Source: Comamonadaceae bacterium
Lineage (GTDB): Bacteria; Pseudomonadota; Gammaproteobacteria; Burkholderiales; Burkholderiaceae_C
Reading direction: 5' to 3'
NCBI GenBank assembly: GCA_947448745.1
Contig: CANFOQ010000004.1
Span: forward strand, 18,420 to 82,419
DNA: 64,000 nt
The translations under genes and the position numbers were made by a program. The notes beneath the pieces were generated by a model. The model had not been told where the DNA came from, searched no databases, and saw only the letters and a program-made list of their open reading frames with translations. Positions 50,362-60,526 of this stretch are shown here, piece after piece. Each line of letters starts with the position of its first letter. Position 1 is the stretch's first letter.

Positions 50362-51132
50362 ATGCGCATGAGAATTTTGATTTCAAATGACGATGGTTAC
50401 CAAGCGCCTGGCATTATCGCCTTGTATCAAGCCTTGAAAGATATTGCTCAGGTTGAAGTCATCGCCCCCGAACACAACAACAGTGCGAAATCCAATGCCT
50501 TGACTTTGCAGTCCCCTATTTATATTCGGCATGCAGAGAATGGCTTCACTTACGTGACAGGTACCCCAGCAGACTGCGTGCATATCGCATTGACCGGGCT
50601 TTTGAATTACAAACCCGATTTGATTGTTTCTGGCATCAACAATGGCGCCAACATGGGCGACGACACGATTTATTCCGGTACGGTGGGTGCGGCGATGGAA
50701 GGCTACCTCATGGGTATTCCGGCCATTGCCTTCAGTCAGGTTGAGCGTGGTTGGACGCATTTGGATGCAGCCGCTGAGCGTGCCAAAGAATTGGTGCTGG
50801 CCTTGATGGCAGACGTCTCGTTGAATGAAGCGCCTTGGCTGGTCAATGTCAATATACCGAACCTGCCCAAAGAAAAAATAGGCGCAAACCAACTGTGTCG
50901 CTTGGGTCGCCGCCATCCCGCGCAACAGGTCATCACCCAGCAAAGCCCGCGTGGCGAAACCATGTACTGGATTGGCAGTGCAGGGGCTGCCAAAGACGAA
51001 GCGCATGACACCGATTTTTATGTCACGTCGCAAGGCCATGTCTCCATCACGCCCTTGCAGGTGGACCTCACCGACCATGAGGCGCTTCCTTTTTGGCGGA
51101 CTGCCATCGACAACTGGAATCCCCAGGCATGA
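50362..51132 (+). CDS. surE: 5'/3'-nucleotidase SurE
   Basis: This survival-protein nucleotidase (256 aa) has metal ligands in I-S-N-D-D-G-Y (D10 and D11), a conserved S-G-I-N-N-G-A-N-M-G-D-D-T-I-Y-S-G-T-V-G-A-A-M-E-G core and the usual P-E-H-N-N-S motif. It dephosphorylates nucleoside monophosphates and short polyphosphates. A start at the third codon is possible. Its stop overlaps the pcm ATG (ATGA), starting the stationary-phase cluster surE-pcm-nlpD. Confidence 0.95.
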   Translation: MRMRILISNDDGYQAPGIIALYQALKDIAQVEVIAPEHNNSAKSNALTLQSPIYIRHAENGFTYVTGTPADCVHIALTGLLNYKPDLIVSGINNGANMGDDTIYSGTVGAAMEGYLMGIPAIAFSQVERGWTHLDAAAERAKELVLALMADVSLNEAPWLVNVNIPNLPKEKIGANQLCRLGRRHPAQQVITQQSPRGETMYWIGSAGAAKDEAHDTDFYVTSQGHVSITPLQVDLTDHEALPFWRTAIDNWNPQA

Positions 51133-51929
51133 AAGAAAGACCAAGCTTCCCGGCCAAATTACAGTCGTCCGTGGCGCCGGTGTCCAAGCAGCCTATTTCC
51201 TCTAAAACCTGGACGGCGTCTTTGCAAGCTCAAGCCAAGTCCCCGCAATCCAACAGGAGTGCGTCCGGTTTTGGTCTCGACTCCGAAACAGTTCGCGCGG
51301 CCATGGTCCGCAAACTGATGGAGCAGGGCGTTGAAGACGAGATGGTGTTGAATGCGCTTGGTGCTGTGGAGCGCCACAAGTTCATTGACAGTGCACTCGC
51401 CAACCAAGCCTATGAGGACACCAGCTTGCCCATCGGATTTGGTCAAACGATTTCCAAGCCTAATGTGGTGGCCCGCATGATTGAACTCTTGCGCCAAGGC
51501 AACAACCTGATGATCACGGGCAAGTTGGGTCGGGTCTTGGAAATTGGCACCGGCTGTGGCTACCAAGCAGCACTGCTCAGCAAGGTCGCGCAAGAGGTCT
51601 ACAGCATCGAACGCATCAAAGGCTTGTATGACAACGCCAAAGAAAATTTGCGTCCGATGCGCATCCCCAATCTGCACCTGATTTTGGGTGATGGGATGCT
51701 GGGTTGCCCTGCGGGGGCCCCATATGCAGGCATCATTGCTGCAGCGGGTGGGGACGCCATTCCCCAAGCATGGATCGATCAATTGGCTGAAGGTGGACGC
51801 ATTGTGGCGCCCGTGGCCGGTGCGCAAGGTGTCCAGAGCTTGGTGGTGATCGACAAACGGTCTTCAGGCCTGCATCAAACCTTGCTAGAACCAGTGCACT
51901 TTGTCCCTCTTAAATCAGGTGTGATCTGA
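51129..51929 (+). CDS. pcm: Protein-L-isoaspartate O-methyltransferase
   Basis: This repair methyltransferase (266 aa) fixes isoaspartyl residues in aged proteins. The SAM-binding motif V-L-E-I-G-T-G-C-G-Y-Q-A-A-L-L lies near residues 137-151, preceded by the family segment I-G-F-G-Q-T-I-S-K-P. About 55 N-terminal residues, rich in S, K, Q and P, precede the catalytic core and are longer than in E. coli. The ATG at 51129 is fixed by its overlap with the surE stop. nlpD starts at the very next base after its stop. Confidence 0.94.
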   Translation: MKERPSFPAKLQSSVAPVSKQPISSKTWTASLQAQAKSPQSNRSASGFGLDSETVRAAMVRKLMEQGVEDEMVLNALGAVERHKFIDSALANQAYEDTSLPIGFGQTISKPNVVARMIELLRQGNNLMITGKLGRVLEIGTGCGYQAALLSKVAQEVYSIERIKGLYDNAKENLRPMRIPNLHLILGDGMLGCPAGAPYAGIIAAAGGDAIPQAWIDQLAEGGRIVAPVAGAQGVQSLVVIDKRSSGLHQTLLEPVHFVPLKSGVI

Positions 51930-52814
51930 ATGAAAAAACCTCTTGACACCCTTGCGTTCAATGCTTCTTGGGGATGGGCCCTGATCGGCGTCTTGATGCT
52001 GGGAGGCTGCGTCAGTTCGGGTCGAAGTGTGCCTGCTCCTGTGGAAGATCACCCCACCGTCAAAAAGAAACAAGCACCTAAGCCAACCACAGCGGCACCA
52101 GCGCCTGCGCCAGCGCCCACCGCTGCTGCAACGTCGCAACCAGATCAATCCAATAAGCCCGGTTACTACACGGTCAAGCAAGGCGATACCTTGATTCGCA
52201 TCGGCTTGGACCATGGCCAAAATTGGCGCGATATCATGCGTTGGAACGCCTTGGAGAACCCCAACGTGATCGAGGTTGGGCAAGTGTTGCGGGTGGCTCC
52301 GCCCTCTGCCACCACTTCTCCTGAAGAAGTGGTGGTCAAGCCCGTCACGCCACCAGGCAATGTGGCTGGCTCGCAAGTGGATCCGAAAACCAATCCCCAA
52401 AATCAGACTGCCCCTGCAACAACCCCAGCGCCTGAAGGCGCGGAGGAGCAACTGGCTTTCATGTGGCCAGCGCAAGGCAATGTCATGACGCCATTTGATG
52501 ACGCCAAAAACAAGGGCATCGACATTGGCGGCAAGTTGGGTGAACCCGTGTTGGCTTCGGCGGATGGCAAAGTGGTGTATGCCGGGGCGGGCTTGAGGGG
52601 CTATGGCAATCTGGTGATCTTGAAACACAACAACACCTATTTAACCGCTTACGCCCACAACCAAAGCTTGCTGGTCAAAGAAGACCAACAGGTTAAGCGC
52701 GGTCAAAAAATTGCAGAGATGGGCAACTCTGATTCTGAGCAAGTCAAATTGCATTTTGAAATTCGCAAGTTAGGCAAACCTGTCGATCCCTTTAAATTAC
52801 TTGCGCCTCGCTAA
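51930..52814 (+). CDS. nlpD: NlpD-like LysM/M23 lipoprotein
   Basis: This outer-membrane lipoprotein (294 aa) has lipobox L-G-G-C at residue 27. A P/A-rich linker follows, then a LysM domain near residues 75-118 (Y-Y-T-V-K-Q-G-D-T-L-I-R-I). A LytM/M23 domain at about 178-294 contains K-G-I-D-I-G-G, Y-A-H-N and K-L-H-F-E-I-R. Zinc ligands are incomplete, as in E. coli NlpD, so it probably activates an amidase for septum splitting rather than cutting peptidoglycan itself. In most relatives rpoS follows; here it does not. Confidence 0.93.
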   Translation: MKKPLDTLAFNASWGWALIGVLMLGGCVSSGRSVPAPVEDHPTVKKKQAPKPTTAAPAPAPAPTAAATSQPDQSNKPGYYTVKQGDTLIRIGLDHGQNWRDIMRWNALENPNVIEVGQVLRVAPPSATTSPEEVVVKPVTPPGNVAGSQVDPKTNPQNQTAPATTPAPEGAEEQLAFMWPAQGNVMTPFDDAKNKGIDIGGKLGEPVLASADGKVVYAGAGLRGYGNLVILKHNNTYLTAYAHNQSLLVKEDQQVKRGQKIAEMGNSDSEQVKLHFEIRKLGKPVDPFKLLAPR

Positions 52815-52838
52815 GCCCAACGCATCGGCGGTTCACAC

Positions 52839-54227
52839 ATGTCAAACAGTCCGTTAACCATTGAATCCATGGATTTGGAAGCGCAAGGTATTGCGCACCG
52901 AAGCGATGGGAAAGTGGTGTTTGTGGAAGGCGCACTGCCATTCGAAGTGGTCAGTGCCAATATCCACCGTAAAAAGAACAACTGGGAACAAGGCAGCTTG
53001 CAGCAGATTCACCATGAGTCCTCGCAGCGTGTCAAACCGCCTTGCCCCAACTTCGGTTTGCAAGCGGGTGCCTGTGGTGGCTGCAAGATGCAACACCTGA
53101 ATGTGTTGGCCCAAGTCGCCGTCAAGCAAAGGGTGCTGGAAGACAACTTATGGCATTTGGGCAAGGTCAAGCCATCACAAATTCTTCGCCCGATTCAAGG
53201 CCCGGACTGGGGTTACCGATACCGCGCACGATTGTCGGTTCGCTATGTCATCAAAAAATCCAAGGCCTTGATTGGCTTTCATGAGCGCAAAAGCCGGTAT
53301 GTGGCCGACATGGAAAGCTGTGCAGTCTTGCCGCCCCATGTGAGTGCTTTGTTGTTGCCGCTGCGCGATTTGATTGGGAGCTTGGACGCCAAAGACAGCT
53401 GTCCGCAAATCGAAGTGGCTTGCGGCGACACCGTCATAGCGTTGATCTTGCGCCATCTGATGCCTTTGTCGGATGCCGATACCCAAAGTCTTCAGCAGTT
53501 CGCCCAAAACCACCATGTCCAATGGTGGCTTCAACCCAAAGGGCCAGACTCCATTCATCCCCTGGCTTTGCCGGGTGATGCGGAGCCCGAATCGCTCTAT
53601 TACAGCCTGCCCCAGTTTGGGCTGTCCATGCACTTTCGCCCCACCGATTTCACCCAGGTCAACCCACACATCAACCAGGTCTTGGTTTCCAAAGCCATGG
53701 GCTTGCTCGACATTCATCTCACCGAGCGGGCGATTGATTGGTTTTGCGGATTGGGCAATTTCACTTTGCCGATGGCGACCTTGGCCAGTCATGTGATTGG
53801 TGTCGAGGGCAGCCAATCCTTGCTGGACTGGGCGCAGAAAAACAAAGACTTGAATGCCAACATTGCTTTGGATGGACGAGAACCCATGCCGATGTGCCCG
53901 GTTGAATTCAAGTCACGCAATTTGTTTGAGATGGATGCACAGGATTTGAAATCCTTCGGGCACGCTGATAAATGGCTGATTGACCCGCCCAGAGAGGGTG
54001 CATTTGCCTTGATCAAGGCCTTGGCTGCTTTACAGTCAGAGGAGGGTGCGAATTGGCAACCGCCCACACGTATTGTCTATGTGAGTTGCAACCCCGCCAC
54101 CTTGGCCCGAGATGCAGATATTTTAGTGAATCAGGTGGGCTATGAATGCACAGCCGCTGGCATGGTGAACATGTTCCCCCACACCGCCCATGTGGAGAGC
54201 ATTGCGGTGTTCAATTGGAAAAAATAA
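52839..54227 (+). CDS. rlmD: 23S rRNA (uracil-1939-C5)-methyltransferase RlmD
   Basis: This RNA methyltransferase (462 aa) has an N-terminal TRAM-like OB domain and [4Fe-4S] cysteines in [15 protein letters not shown] (about 68-82). SAM-binding residues lie in [10 protein letters not shown], and the catalytic cysteine is in [13 protein letters not shown]. It lies 24 bases after nlpD in the place just beyond where rpoS is expected. RlmC is an alternative but is usually shorter. Confidence 0.92.
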   Translation: MSNSPLTIESMDLEAQGIAHRSDGKVVFVEGALPFEVVSANIHRKKNNWEQGSLQQIHHESSQRVKPPCPNFGLQAGACGGCKMQHLNVLAQVAVKQRVLEDNLWHLGKVKPSQILRPIQGPDWGYRYRARLSVRYVIKKSKALIGFHERKSRYVADMESCAVLPPHVSALLLPLRDLIGSLDAKDSCPQIEVACGDTVIALILRHLMPLSDADTQSLQQFAQNHHVQWWLQPKGPDSIHPLALPGDAEPESLYYSLPQFGLSMHFRPTDFTQVNPHINQVLVSKAMGLLDIHLTERAIDWFCGLGNFTLPMATLASHVIGVEGSQSLLDWAQKNKDLNANIALDGREPMPMCPVEFKSRNLFEMDAQDLKSFGHADKWLIDPPREGAFALIKALAALQSEEGANWQPPTRIVYVSCNPATLARDADILVNQVGYECTAAGMVNMFPHTAHVESIAVFNWKK

Positions 54228-54249
54228 AAGGCCGCATGAAGCGGCCTTT
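54227..54249. terminator. Bidirectional terminator between rlmD and the BI-1 gene
   Basis: AAAGGCCGC (54227-54235) and GCGGCCTTT (54241-54249) form a perfect 9-base stem with a 5-base loop. The first base is the end of the rlmD stop. Confidence 0.92.
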
Positions 54250-54272
54250 GCATGGGTTGCAGATTTAGATGC

Positions 54273-54965
54273 TTAATCGCGTTCGCCACCCATCAAGCCC
54301 AACAGCGCCAGCAGGCTTTGGAACACATTGATCAGGTCCATGTACAAAGCCAGTGTGGCGCTGATGTAGTTGGTCTCACCGCCGTCAATGATTTGCTTGA
54401 TGTCATACAGCATGTAGGCGCTGAAGATGCCGATGGCCAGCATGGAGATGGCCATCATGCCGATGGAGGAGCCTACAAAAATATTGATGACGCTGCCCAC
54501 CATCAAAACGATGGCACCGACAAACAACCAATTTCCCATGCCGGTCAAGTCACGCTTGATCACGGTGGCCAAACTGGCCATGAGGAAAAACACACCGGCG
54601 GTGCCACCAAAGGCGATCATCACCAGATCGGTGCCGTTTTTGAAACCCAGCACCATGGCAATCATGCGCGAGAGCATGAGACCCATGAAAAATGTGAAGC
54701 CCATCAAAACAGCAATGCCTTTGGAGGAATGTTTGGTTTTTTCGATGGCGTAAATGAAGCCAAAAGCGCCGGCCATGAACACAATCAGTCCCAAGCCGCC
54801 AGACAGGGCATAGCTCAAGCCTGTGCTGATGCCGAACCAAGCGCCCAATACGGTGGGCACCATGGTCAGCGCCAGCAACCAATAGGTGTTTTTAAGCACT
54901 TTGTTGCGCTCGACAGCGTCTGAACTCAAGTCGCGGTAGCTGATATTTTGGATTTGTTCGCTCAT
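54273..54965 (-). CDS. Bax inhibitor-1 family protein (YccA/YbhL-like)
   Basis: This seven-helix inner-membrane protein (230 aa) of the BI-1 family contains the typical segment M-A-I-S-M-L-A-I-G-I-F-S-A-Y-M-L-Y-D-I-K-Q-I-I-D-G-G near the end, with conserved aspartates of the calcium-leak pore. Members interact with FtsH or act as ion channels. It is a single gene, divergent from the GlcG-like gene. Confidence 0.93.
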   Translation of the reverse strand: MSEQIQNISYRDLSSDAVERNKVLKNTYWLLALTMVPTVLGAWFGISTGLSYALSGGLGLIVFMAGAFGFIYAIEKTKHSSKGIAVLMGFTFFMGLMLSRMIAMVLGFKNGTDLVMIAFGGTAGVFFLMASLATVIKRDLTGMGNWLFVGAIVLMVGSVINIFVGSSIGMMAISMLAIGIFSAYMLYDIKQIIDGGETNYISATLALYMDLINVFQSLLALLGLMGGERD

Positions 54966-55071
54966 GTGAATGACTCCTTAGGCGTTAAATATAGCGTTGA
55001 TTCTATCGTTTTCAAGGGTGACTTGATAAAAGGGTTATGCTTGGTTTTTAATTGATTTCAAGTGGTAAAGC

Positions 55072-55479
55072 ATGCAAACAAAATCGTTTTTGGAACTCTC
55101 CGACATCAAAAAAATCGCGGCTGCAGCCGAAGCAGAAGCTTTGAAACACGCATGGCCTGTCACGATTGCCATTGTGGATGATGGCGGTCACCTGTTGTGG
55201 TTGCAACGTCTTGACGGCGCGGCACCCATTTCTGCGCACATCGCGCCTGCCAAAGCGCACACTGCATCTTTGGGTCGTCGCGAAAGCAAAATTTACGAAG
55301 ACATGATCAATGCCGGTCGCTACTCCTTCATGAGTGCCCCTGCCATAGAAGCGTTGCTCGAAGGCGGTGTGCCAATCATCAAAGAGGGGCAAGTGATTGG
55401 CGCCGTGGGCGTGAGTGGGGTGAAGTCCAACGAAGATGCCCAAATCGCCAAAGCAGGCATTGCTGCCTTGGGTCTGTAA
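55072..55479 (+). CDS. GlcG/HbpS family heme-binding-like protein
   Basis: This 135-residue cytosolic protein of the GlcG/HbpS (DUF336) fold has family motifs V-T-I-A-I-V-D-D-G-G-H-L-L-W-L-Q-R and G-G-V-P-I-I-K-E-G-Q-V-I-G-A-V-G-V-S-G, the latter nearly universal. Homologues bind heme or small corrinoids, and others sit in glycolate operons. No such operon is nearby here, so the ligand is unknown. It is convergent with ppsR. Confidence 0.85.
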   Translation: MQTKSFLELSDIKKIAAAAEAEALKHAWPVTIAIVDDGGHLLWLQRLDGAAPISAHIAPAKAHTASLGRRESKIYEDMINAGRYSFMSAPAIEALLEGGVPIIKEGQVIGAVGVSGVKSNEDAQIAKAGIAALGL

Positions 55480-55494
55480 TTTGTCGGACGCCGC

Positions 55495-56316
55495 TCAGTA
55501 AGTCAATCGTTCTGGGCGGATTTCTTGCAAGATGGTGGTGGCGATTTCTTCGATGCTTTTGGTCGTGGTGGACAACCACCGTATCCCATGTCGGCGCATC
55601 ATGGCCTCACCATCATGCACTTCTTTTTTGCAATTCTCCAAGCTGGCGTATTTGGATTGAGGTCTGCGCTCATTTCTGATTTCACTCAAGCGCTCGGGCA
55701 GGATGGTCAAGCCAAAGATTTTGCTCAAATGCGGTTTGAGGGCGGGTGGCAACTGTTGGCGTTCAAAATCCTCTGGAATCAAAGGATAGTTCGAGGCTTT
55801 GAGGCCGTACTGCATCGCCAAGTAAATGCTCGTGGGCGTCTTTCCACTTCTGCTGACGCCAACCAATATCACATCGGACTTGTCTAAGTCTGTATTTTTC
55901 TGGCCGTCGTCGTGCGCCAAACTGAAGTTGATCGCCTCAATCCGGTCATGGTAGGCCTGGCTCTTGCTGATGTCAGAGAAGCGACCAATGCGGTGATTGG
56001 ATGTGATGCCAAATTCAAGCTCAAGTGGCTTCACAAACGTGCTGAACATGTCCATCAAGAGGGCATTGCAACCCTCGGAGAGTACCAGCAGTACTTCTTC
56101 CTTGGCCAAGGTGGTGAACACAATCGGTTTGAGCCCCTCTGCTTGCGATGTTGCATTGATTTGCGCGACAGCTTGATGGGCTTTTTCAACCGTGTCAATG
56201 AAGGGCAAGCGCACATGACGGGGTTGTATTTCAAACTGCGCCAAGATGGCATTGCCAAACGTTTCGGCAGTGATGCCTGTGCCATCGGATACAAAAAACA
56301 CGGTGCGAGTCGGCAT
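55495..56316 (-). CDS. ppsR: PEP synthase regulatory kinase/phosphorylase PpsR
   Basis: This bifunctional regulator (273 aa, DUF299) phosphorylates and dephosphorylates PEP synthase at a threonine next to its catalytic histidine. The opening T-V-F-F-V-S-D-G-T-G-I-T-A-E and the P-loop G-V-S-R-S-G-K-T-P-T-S-I-Y-L-A near residues 151-165 are diagnostic. It is divergent from ppsA by 183 bases, its target in all characterised cases. Confidence 0.95.
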   Translation of the reverse strand: MPTRTVFFVSDGTGITAETFGNAILAQFEIQPRHVRLPFIDTVEKAHQAVAQINATSQAEGLKPIVFTTLAKEEVLLVLSEGCNALLMDMFSTFVKPLELEFGITSNHRIGRFSDISKSQAYHDRIEAINFSLAHDDGQKNTDLDKSDVILVGVSRSGKTPTSIYLAMQYGLKASNYPLIPEDFERQQLPPALKPHLSKIFGLTILPERLSEIRNERRPQSKYASLENCKKEVHDGEAMMRRHGIRWLSTTTKSIEEIATTILQEIRPERLTY

Positions 56317-56499
56317 GACGGGTCCAAGTAGTTCGGTATTAGGAGCCTAAAATAGGCCGATAGCGAATTACAACATGCACCGCCGCCAACCGATGTCCAT
56401 TCCAATAACAAGCAAACATCAGCTTTTCAGCGCGTGCACCGCAGGCCGTCCTTTGAGCACCGCCTGCCTCGACCCCGTTTTAACTTTTGGAGTCTTCCC

Positions 56500-58893
56500 A
56501 TGTCAGCACTTTTCAATTCGACCGCCTTGGTCGTTCCTTTTGAAAACTTAAGAATGTCCGACGTCGAGTCGGTTGGCGGCAAAAACGCCAGTCTCGGCGA
56601 AATGATTTCTCAACTCCCCAGTGGGGTTCGCGTGCCCACCGGCTTTGCCACCACGTCGCATGCCTTTCGCATCTTCTTGAAGCATGAAAAGCTAGACGAA
56701 CGCATTCAAGCCGCCTTGGATGCATTGGACACTGACAACTTGCATGATCTGGCCAGCACCGGCGACAAAATCCGCCAGTGGGTGACTGCACAACCTTTTC
56801 CTGCTGAACTTGAAACGGAGATCAAGGCGGCCTATGCGGTGCTCAATGGCCATGCCACGGCGGCCTCTTATGCGGTGCGGTCTTCCGCCACAGCCGAAGA
56901 CTTGCCCGATGCTTCTTTTGCCGGCCAGCAAGAAAGCTTTTTGAACGTCCTGGGGATTGACGATATTCTTCACAAAATCAAGGAAGTGTTCGCATCTTTG
57001 TACAACGACCGCGCCATCAGCTATCGGGTGCACAAAGGGTTTGCCCACGCCGATGTCGCACTTTCAGCGGGCGTGCAGCGCATGGTTCGCTCAGACTTGG
57101 CTGCGGCAGGCGTGATGTTCACCATGGACACAGAATCGGGCTTTGATGACGTGGTCTTCATCACCTCCAGCTACGGCCTGGGTGAAACGGTGGTGCAAGG
57201 CGCAGTGAACCCTGATGAGTTCTACGTGCACAAACCCATGCTGAGCGCAGGCAACAAAGCCATCGTGCGCCGTAGCCTTGGTTCCAAGTTGATTCAGATG
57301 AATTTTGCAAGCGAGGCACAGCGCCAAGCTTCGGGCAAATTGGTCCACACCACCGATGTGCCCGCCGAAATGCGCAATCGATATTCATTGACAGACGAAG
57401 AAGTGTCTGAACTGGCGCAATACGCCTTGATCATCGAAGCCCATTACGGACGACCCATGGACATTGAATGGGGCAAAGACGGCATGGATGGCAAGTTGTA
57501 TATCTTGCAAGCACGGCCTGAGACGGTGAAGAGCCAAATGAAAGGCCAAGCCGAACTTCGCTACAAGCTCAAAGGCGTGGGCACCGTGTTGGCAGAAGGC
57601 CGCGCAATTGGACAAAAAATCGGCACGGGCCCGGTTCGATTGGTCAGCAGCTTGGCTGAAATGGATTTGGTGCAAGCCGGTGATGTGCTGGTCACCGACA
57701 TGACCGACCCGAATTGGGAACCCGTCATGAAAAAAGCCAGTGCGATTGTGACCAACCGAGGCGGCAGAACCTGCCACGCGGCCATCATCGCGCGGGAGTT
57801 GGGCATTCCTGCGGTGGTGGGATGTGGCGACGCCACCAGTCGCTTGGCCAACAACACCTTGGTCACCGTCAGTTGCTCAGAAGGCGACACGGGGTTCATC
57901 TACGACGGTTTGCTGGAAACCGAAGTCTCTGAAATGCAGCGCGGTGACATGCCCAACATTGCCACCAAGATCATGATGAACATTGGCAATCCCAGCTTGG
58001 CCTTTGACTTCGCACAACTGCCCAACGCAGGGGTTGGTTTGGCGCGACTCGAGTTCATCATCAACAACAACATTGGGGTGCATCCCAAAGCCATCTTGGA
58101 TTACCCCAACATCGATTCCGACCTCAAAAAAGCGGTTGAATCGGTGGCCCGGGGACACGCCTCACCCAAAGCATTTTTTGTCGACAAAGTCACTGAAGGT
58201 GTGGCCACCATCGCTGCGGCTTTTTGGCCCAAACCAGTCATTGTTCGCCTCTCAGACTTCAAGTCCAATGAATACCGAAAATTGATTGGCGGTGGCCGCT
58301 ACGAGCCGGAGGAAGAAAACCCGATGCTCGGATTCCGGGGCGCTGCCCGCTACTTGTCTTCAGAGTTTGAAGAGGCTTTTGCCATGGAATGCGAAGCCTT
58401 GCGACGGGTTCGCGGTGAAATGGGCTTGACCAATGTGCAAATCATGGTGCCGTTCGTGCGCACCTTGGGACAGGCCAAACGCGTTGTCGATCTGTTGGCC
58501 GCTCATGGCCTGCGTCGCGGTGAAAACGCTTTGAAACTCATCATGATGTGCGAAGTGCCCAGCAATGCCATCTTGGCCGATGACTTCTTGGCCTACTTTG
58601 ATGGGTTCTCCATCGGGTCGAATGACCTGACCCAATTGACTTTGGGTCTGGACCGGGACTCTGGCATGCCTTTGTTGGCGGCTGACTTTGACGAGCGCGA
58701 TCCGGCTGTGAAATTCATGCTGCTGCGGGCCATTCAAGCCTGTCAAAAGCAATCGAAATACGTCGGTATTTGTGGCCAGGGCCCCAGTGACCACCTGGAT
58801 TTCGCCAAGTGGTTGGTAGAGGCGGGCATTGAATCCATTTCGCTCAATCCTGACAGCGTGGTGGCCACTTGGCAGGCCTTGGCCGCAGCTTAA
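56500..58893 (+). CDS. ppsA: Phosphoenolpyruvate synthase
   Basis: This gluconeogenic enzyme (797 aa) converts pyruvate and ATP to PEP, AMP and phosphate. It has an N-terminal ATP-grasp domain and a phosphohistidine domain with H426 in [14 protein letters not shown]. The preceding threonine T424 is the PpsR target by homology. The C-terminal TIM barrel carries [11 protein letters not shown]. The ATG at 56500 behind TTTTGGAG is preferred over an upstream extension from 56434. Confidence 0.96.
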   Translation: MSALFNSTALVVPFENLRMSDVESVGGKNASLGEMISQLPSGVRVPTGFATTSHAFRIFLKHEKLDERIQAALDALDTDNLHDLASTGDKIRQWVTAQPFPAELETEIKAAYAVLNGHATAASYAVRSSATAEDLPDASFAGQQESFLNVLGIDDILHKIKEVFASLYNDRAISYRVHKGFAHADVALSAGVQRMVRSDLAAAGVMFTMDTESGFDDVVFITSSYGLGETVVQGAVNPDEFYVHKPMLSAGNKAIVRRSLGSKLIQMNFASEAQRQASGKLVHTTDVPAEMRNRYSLTDEEVSELAQYALIIEAHYGRPMDIEWGKDGMDGKLYILQARPETVKSQMKGQAELRYKLKGVGTVLAEGRAIGQKIGTGPVRLVSSLAEMDLVQAGDVLVTDMTDPNWEPVMKKASAIVTNRGGRTCHAAIIARELGIPAVVGCGDATSRLANNTLVTVSCSEGDTGFIYDGLLETEVSEMQRGDMPNIATKIMMNIGNPSLAFDFAQLPNAGVGLARLEFIINNNIGVHPKAILDYPNIDSDLKKAVESVARGHASPKAFFVDKVTEGVATIAAAFWPKPVIVRLSDFKSNEYRKLIGGGRYEPEEENPMLGFRGAARYLSSEFEEAFAMECEALRRVRGEMGLTNVQIMVPFVRTLGQAKRVVDLLAAHGLRRGENALKLIMMCEVPSNAILADDFLAYFDGFSIGSNDLTQLTLGLDRDSGMPLLAADFDERDPAVKFMLLRAIQACQKQSKYVGICGQGPSDHLDFAKWLVEAGIESISLNPDSVVATWQALAAA

Positions 58894-58901
58894 TCAGACC
58901 G

Positions 58902-58932
58902 CCCGACAAAGTTGAGTACAATGTCGGGTTTT
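58902..58932 (+). terminator. Hairpin after ppsA, upstream of rpsF
   Basis: CCCGACA (58902-58908) pairs with TGTCGGG (58922-58928), followed by four T. The loop contains TACAAT (58917-58922), a good -10 for the rpsF operon, so terminator and promoter may overlap. Confidence 0.6.
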
Positions 58933-58988
58933 CCACCTTGCTACACCACGCATGACGCTGTGGGTAGCTCCATCCATAAGGAGAGTAC

Positions 58989-59354
58989 ATGCGTCATTAT
59001 GAAATCGTGCTTTTGATCCATCCCGATCAAAGCGAGCAAGTTCCAGCCATGCTCGAACGTTACAAAAGCCTGATCACCAACGGCGGCGGCAAAGTCCACC
59101 GCCTCGAAGATTGGGGTCGTCGCCAGTTGACCTACATGATCAACAAATTGGCCAAAGCCCATTACCTGTGCTTGAACATTGAAGCCAATCAAGACGTCAT
59201 GGGCGAACTTGAACATGCCTTCAAATTCAACGATGCTGTTCTTCGCCACCTGACCGTGCTGAAGAAAAAAGCAGAAACAAGCCCTTCACTCATGATGAAA
59301 ACTGTGGAACGAGAAGAAGCTCGCAAGACACAGCACGCTGAGTTTCAAGCCTGA
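58989..59354 (+). CDS. rpsF: 30S ribosomal protein S6
   Basis: This ribosomal protein (121 aa) begins [17 protein letters not shown]. It carries the S6 core [16 protein letters not shown] and [10 protein letters not shown]. An AAGGAG ribosome binding site precedes it. It is the first gene of rpsF-priB-rpsR-rplI. Confidence 0.97.
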   Translation: MRHYEIVLLIHPDQSEQVPAMLERYKSLITNGGGKVHRLEDWGRRQLTYMINKLAKAHYLCLNIEANQDVMGELEHAFKFNDAVLRHLTVLKKKAETSPSLMMKTVEREEARKTQHAEFQA

Positions 59355-59378
59355 TTGAACTGATCACGTTTGGGAGAT

Positions 59379-59669
59379 GTGAATCGTTTCGAAATCGTTG
59401 CACGGATTGCTGAAATTTCCGCAACGAGGTACACACCAGCTGGTTTGCCAGTGGTTGATTGCCAACTCGAACACGAATCCACCTTGGAAGAAGCGGGGAC
59501 GCCTAGAAAAATCCATTTGCTTTTGAAATCTGTTGCCATGGGCACCATGGCTGAAAAAATGATTCAAATGCCCTTGGAAAAAATCTGCAGATTCACCGGC
59601 TTCCTGGCTTCCACTCAAAAATCAAAATCAGTCATCTTTCACATTCAAAGTATTCACACTGAAAATTAG
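59379..59669 (+). CDS. priB: Primosomal replication protein N (PriB)
   Basis: This single-strand-binding OB-fold protein (about 96 aa) works in PriA-dependent fork restart. Family sequence starts [13 protein letters not shown] and includes [18 protein letters not shown]. No ATG is available. GTG at 59379 matches homologues, but GGGAG lies only two bases before it. TTG at 59370 would add three residues and has no clear ribosome binding site. Translational coupling to rpsF may compensate. It lies between rpsF and rpsR as usual. Confidence 0.88.
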   Translation: MNRFEIVARIAEISATRYTPAGLPVVDCQLEHESTLEEAGTPRKIHLLLKSVAMGTMAEKMIQMPLEKICRFTGFLASTQKSKSVIFHIQSIHTEN

Positions 59670-59680
59670 GAGCCTTTTTC

Positions 59681-59962
59681 ATGGCCACGTTCAAAAAATT
59701 CAATAAAGACAAGCGCCCCAAGCGCAACACCCAGTCCTTGCTGTTCAAGCGCAAACGCTTTTGCCGCTTCACCGTCACTGGCGTTGAAGAAATCGACTAC
59801 AAAGACATCGACACCTTGCGCGACTTCATCGCTGAGAACGGAAAAATCATTCCCGCGCGATTGACAGGCACCCGTGCCATTTACCAACGTCAATTGAACA
59901 CAGCCATCAAGCGTGCGCGTTTCTTGGCCATGTTGCCTTACACCGACCAACACAAAATCTAA
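59681..59962 (+). CDS. rpsR: 30S ribosomal protein S18
   Basis: This ribosomal protein (93 aa) has a basic N terminus ([15 protein letters not shown]). The S18 core is [22 protein letters not shown] and [17 protein letters not shown] precedes the ATG. S18 binds S6 in the 30S platform, matching the shared operon. Confidence 0.97.
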   Translation: MATFKKFNKDKRPKRNTQSLLFKRKRFCRFTVTGVEEIDYKDIDTLRDFIAENGKIIPARLTGTRAIYQRQLNTAIKRARFLAMLPYTDQHKI

Positions 59963-59973
59963 GGAGCGAAAAC

Positions 59974-60426
59974 ATGCAAATCATTCTGCTTGAAAAAGTC
60001 GTCAACCTTGGCAATCTGGGTGAAGTGGTCAAAGTCAAAGATGGCTATGCCCGCAACTTCTTGATCCCCTCTGGTCAGGCACGTCGTGCCACCGATGCAG
60101 CCATCAAAGAATTCGAAGCGCGTCGTGCTGAGTTGGAAAAAGCAGCCCACGAGAAACTTGTTGCAGCCCAAGCCCAAGGTGAAAAATTGAGCGGAACCAC
60201 CGTCAAAATCACCCAAAAGGCTGGTGTTGACGGCCGTTTGTTTGGCTCTGTCACCAACTTCGACATCGCCGAGGAATTGGCTAAATCGGGTTACACCGTG
60301 TCCAAAGCTCAAATCAGAATGCCCAACGGTCCGATCAAGATCGTGGGTGACTCTGAGGTCAGCGTGGCCTTGCACACAGACGTCTTGGTGGACATCAAAG
60401 TGGCGGTCTACGGCGAAACAGCCTGA
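59974..60426 (+). CDS. rplI: 50S ribosomal protein L9
   Basis: This ribosomal protein (150 aa) has N-terminal [29 protein letters not shown] sequence and A-R-N-F-L-I-P. A long connecting helix (about 45-75) and a C-terminal globular domain with D-G-R-L-F-G-S-V-T follow. AAGGAGCG precedes the start. It is the last gene before a terminator. Confidence 0.97.
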   Translation: MQIILLEKVVNLGNLGEVVKVKDGYARNFLIPSGQARRATDAAIKEFEARRAELEKAAHEKLVAAQAQGEKLSGTTVKITQKAGVDGRLFGSVTNFDIAEELAKSGYTVSKAQIRMPNGPIKIVGDSEVSVALHTDVLVDIKVAVYGETA

Positions 60427-60452
60427 TCTTCGCCACTCACAGGCGCTACTTG

Positions 60453-60482
60453 AAAAAACCGCTCTTTCAGAGCGGTTTTTTT
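60453..60482 (+). terminator. Rho-independent terminator after rplI
   Basis: ACCGCTCT (60458-60465) and AGAGCGGT (60469-60476) pair around TTC, preceded by A-run and followed by seven T. It closes the rpsF-priB-rpsR-rplI operon. Confidence 0.95.
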
Positions 60483-60526
60483 CATGGTGAAGGCCTTTTC
60501 TTCAAAGTTATACATGCCAATGAGGC

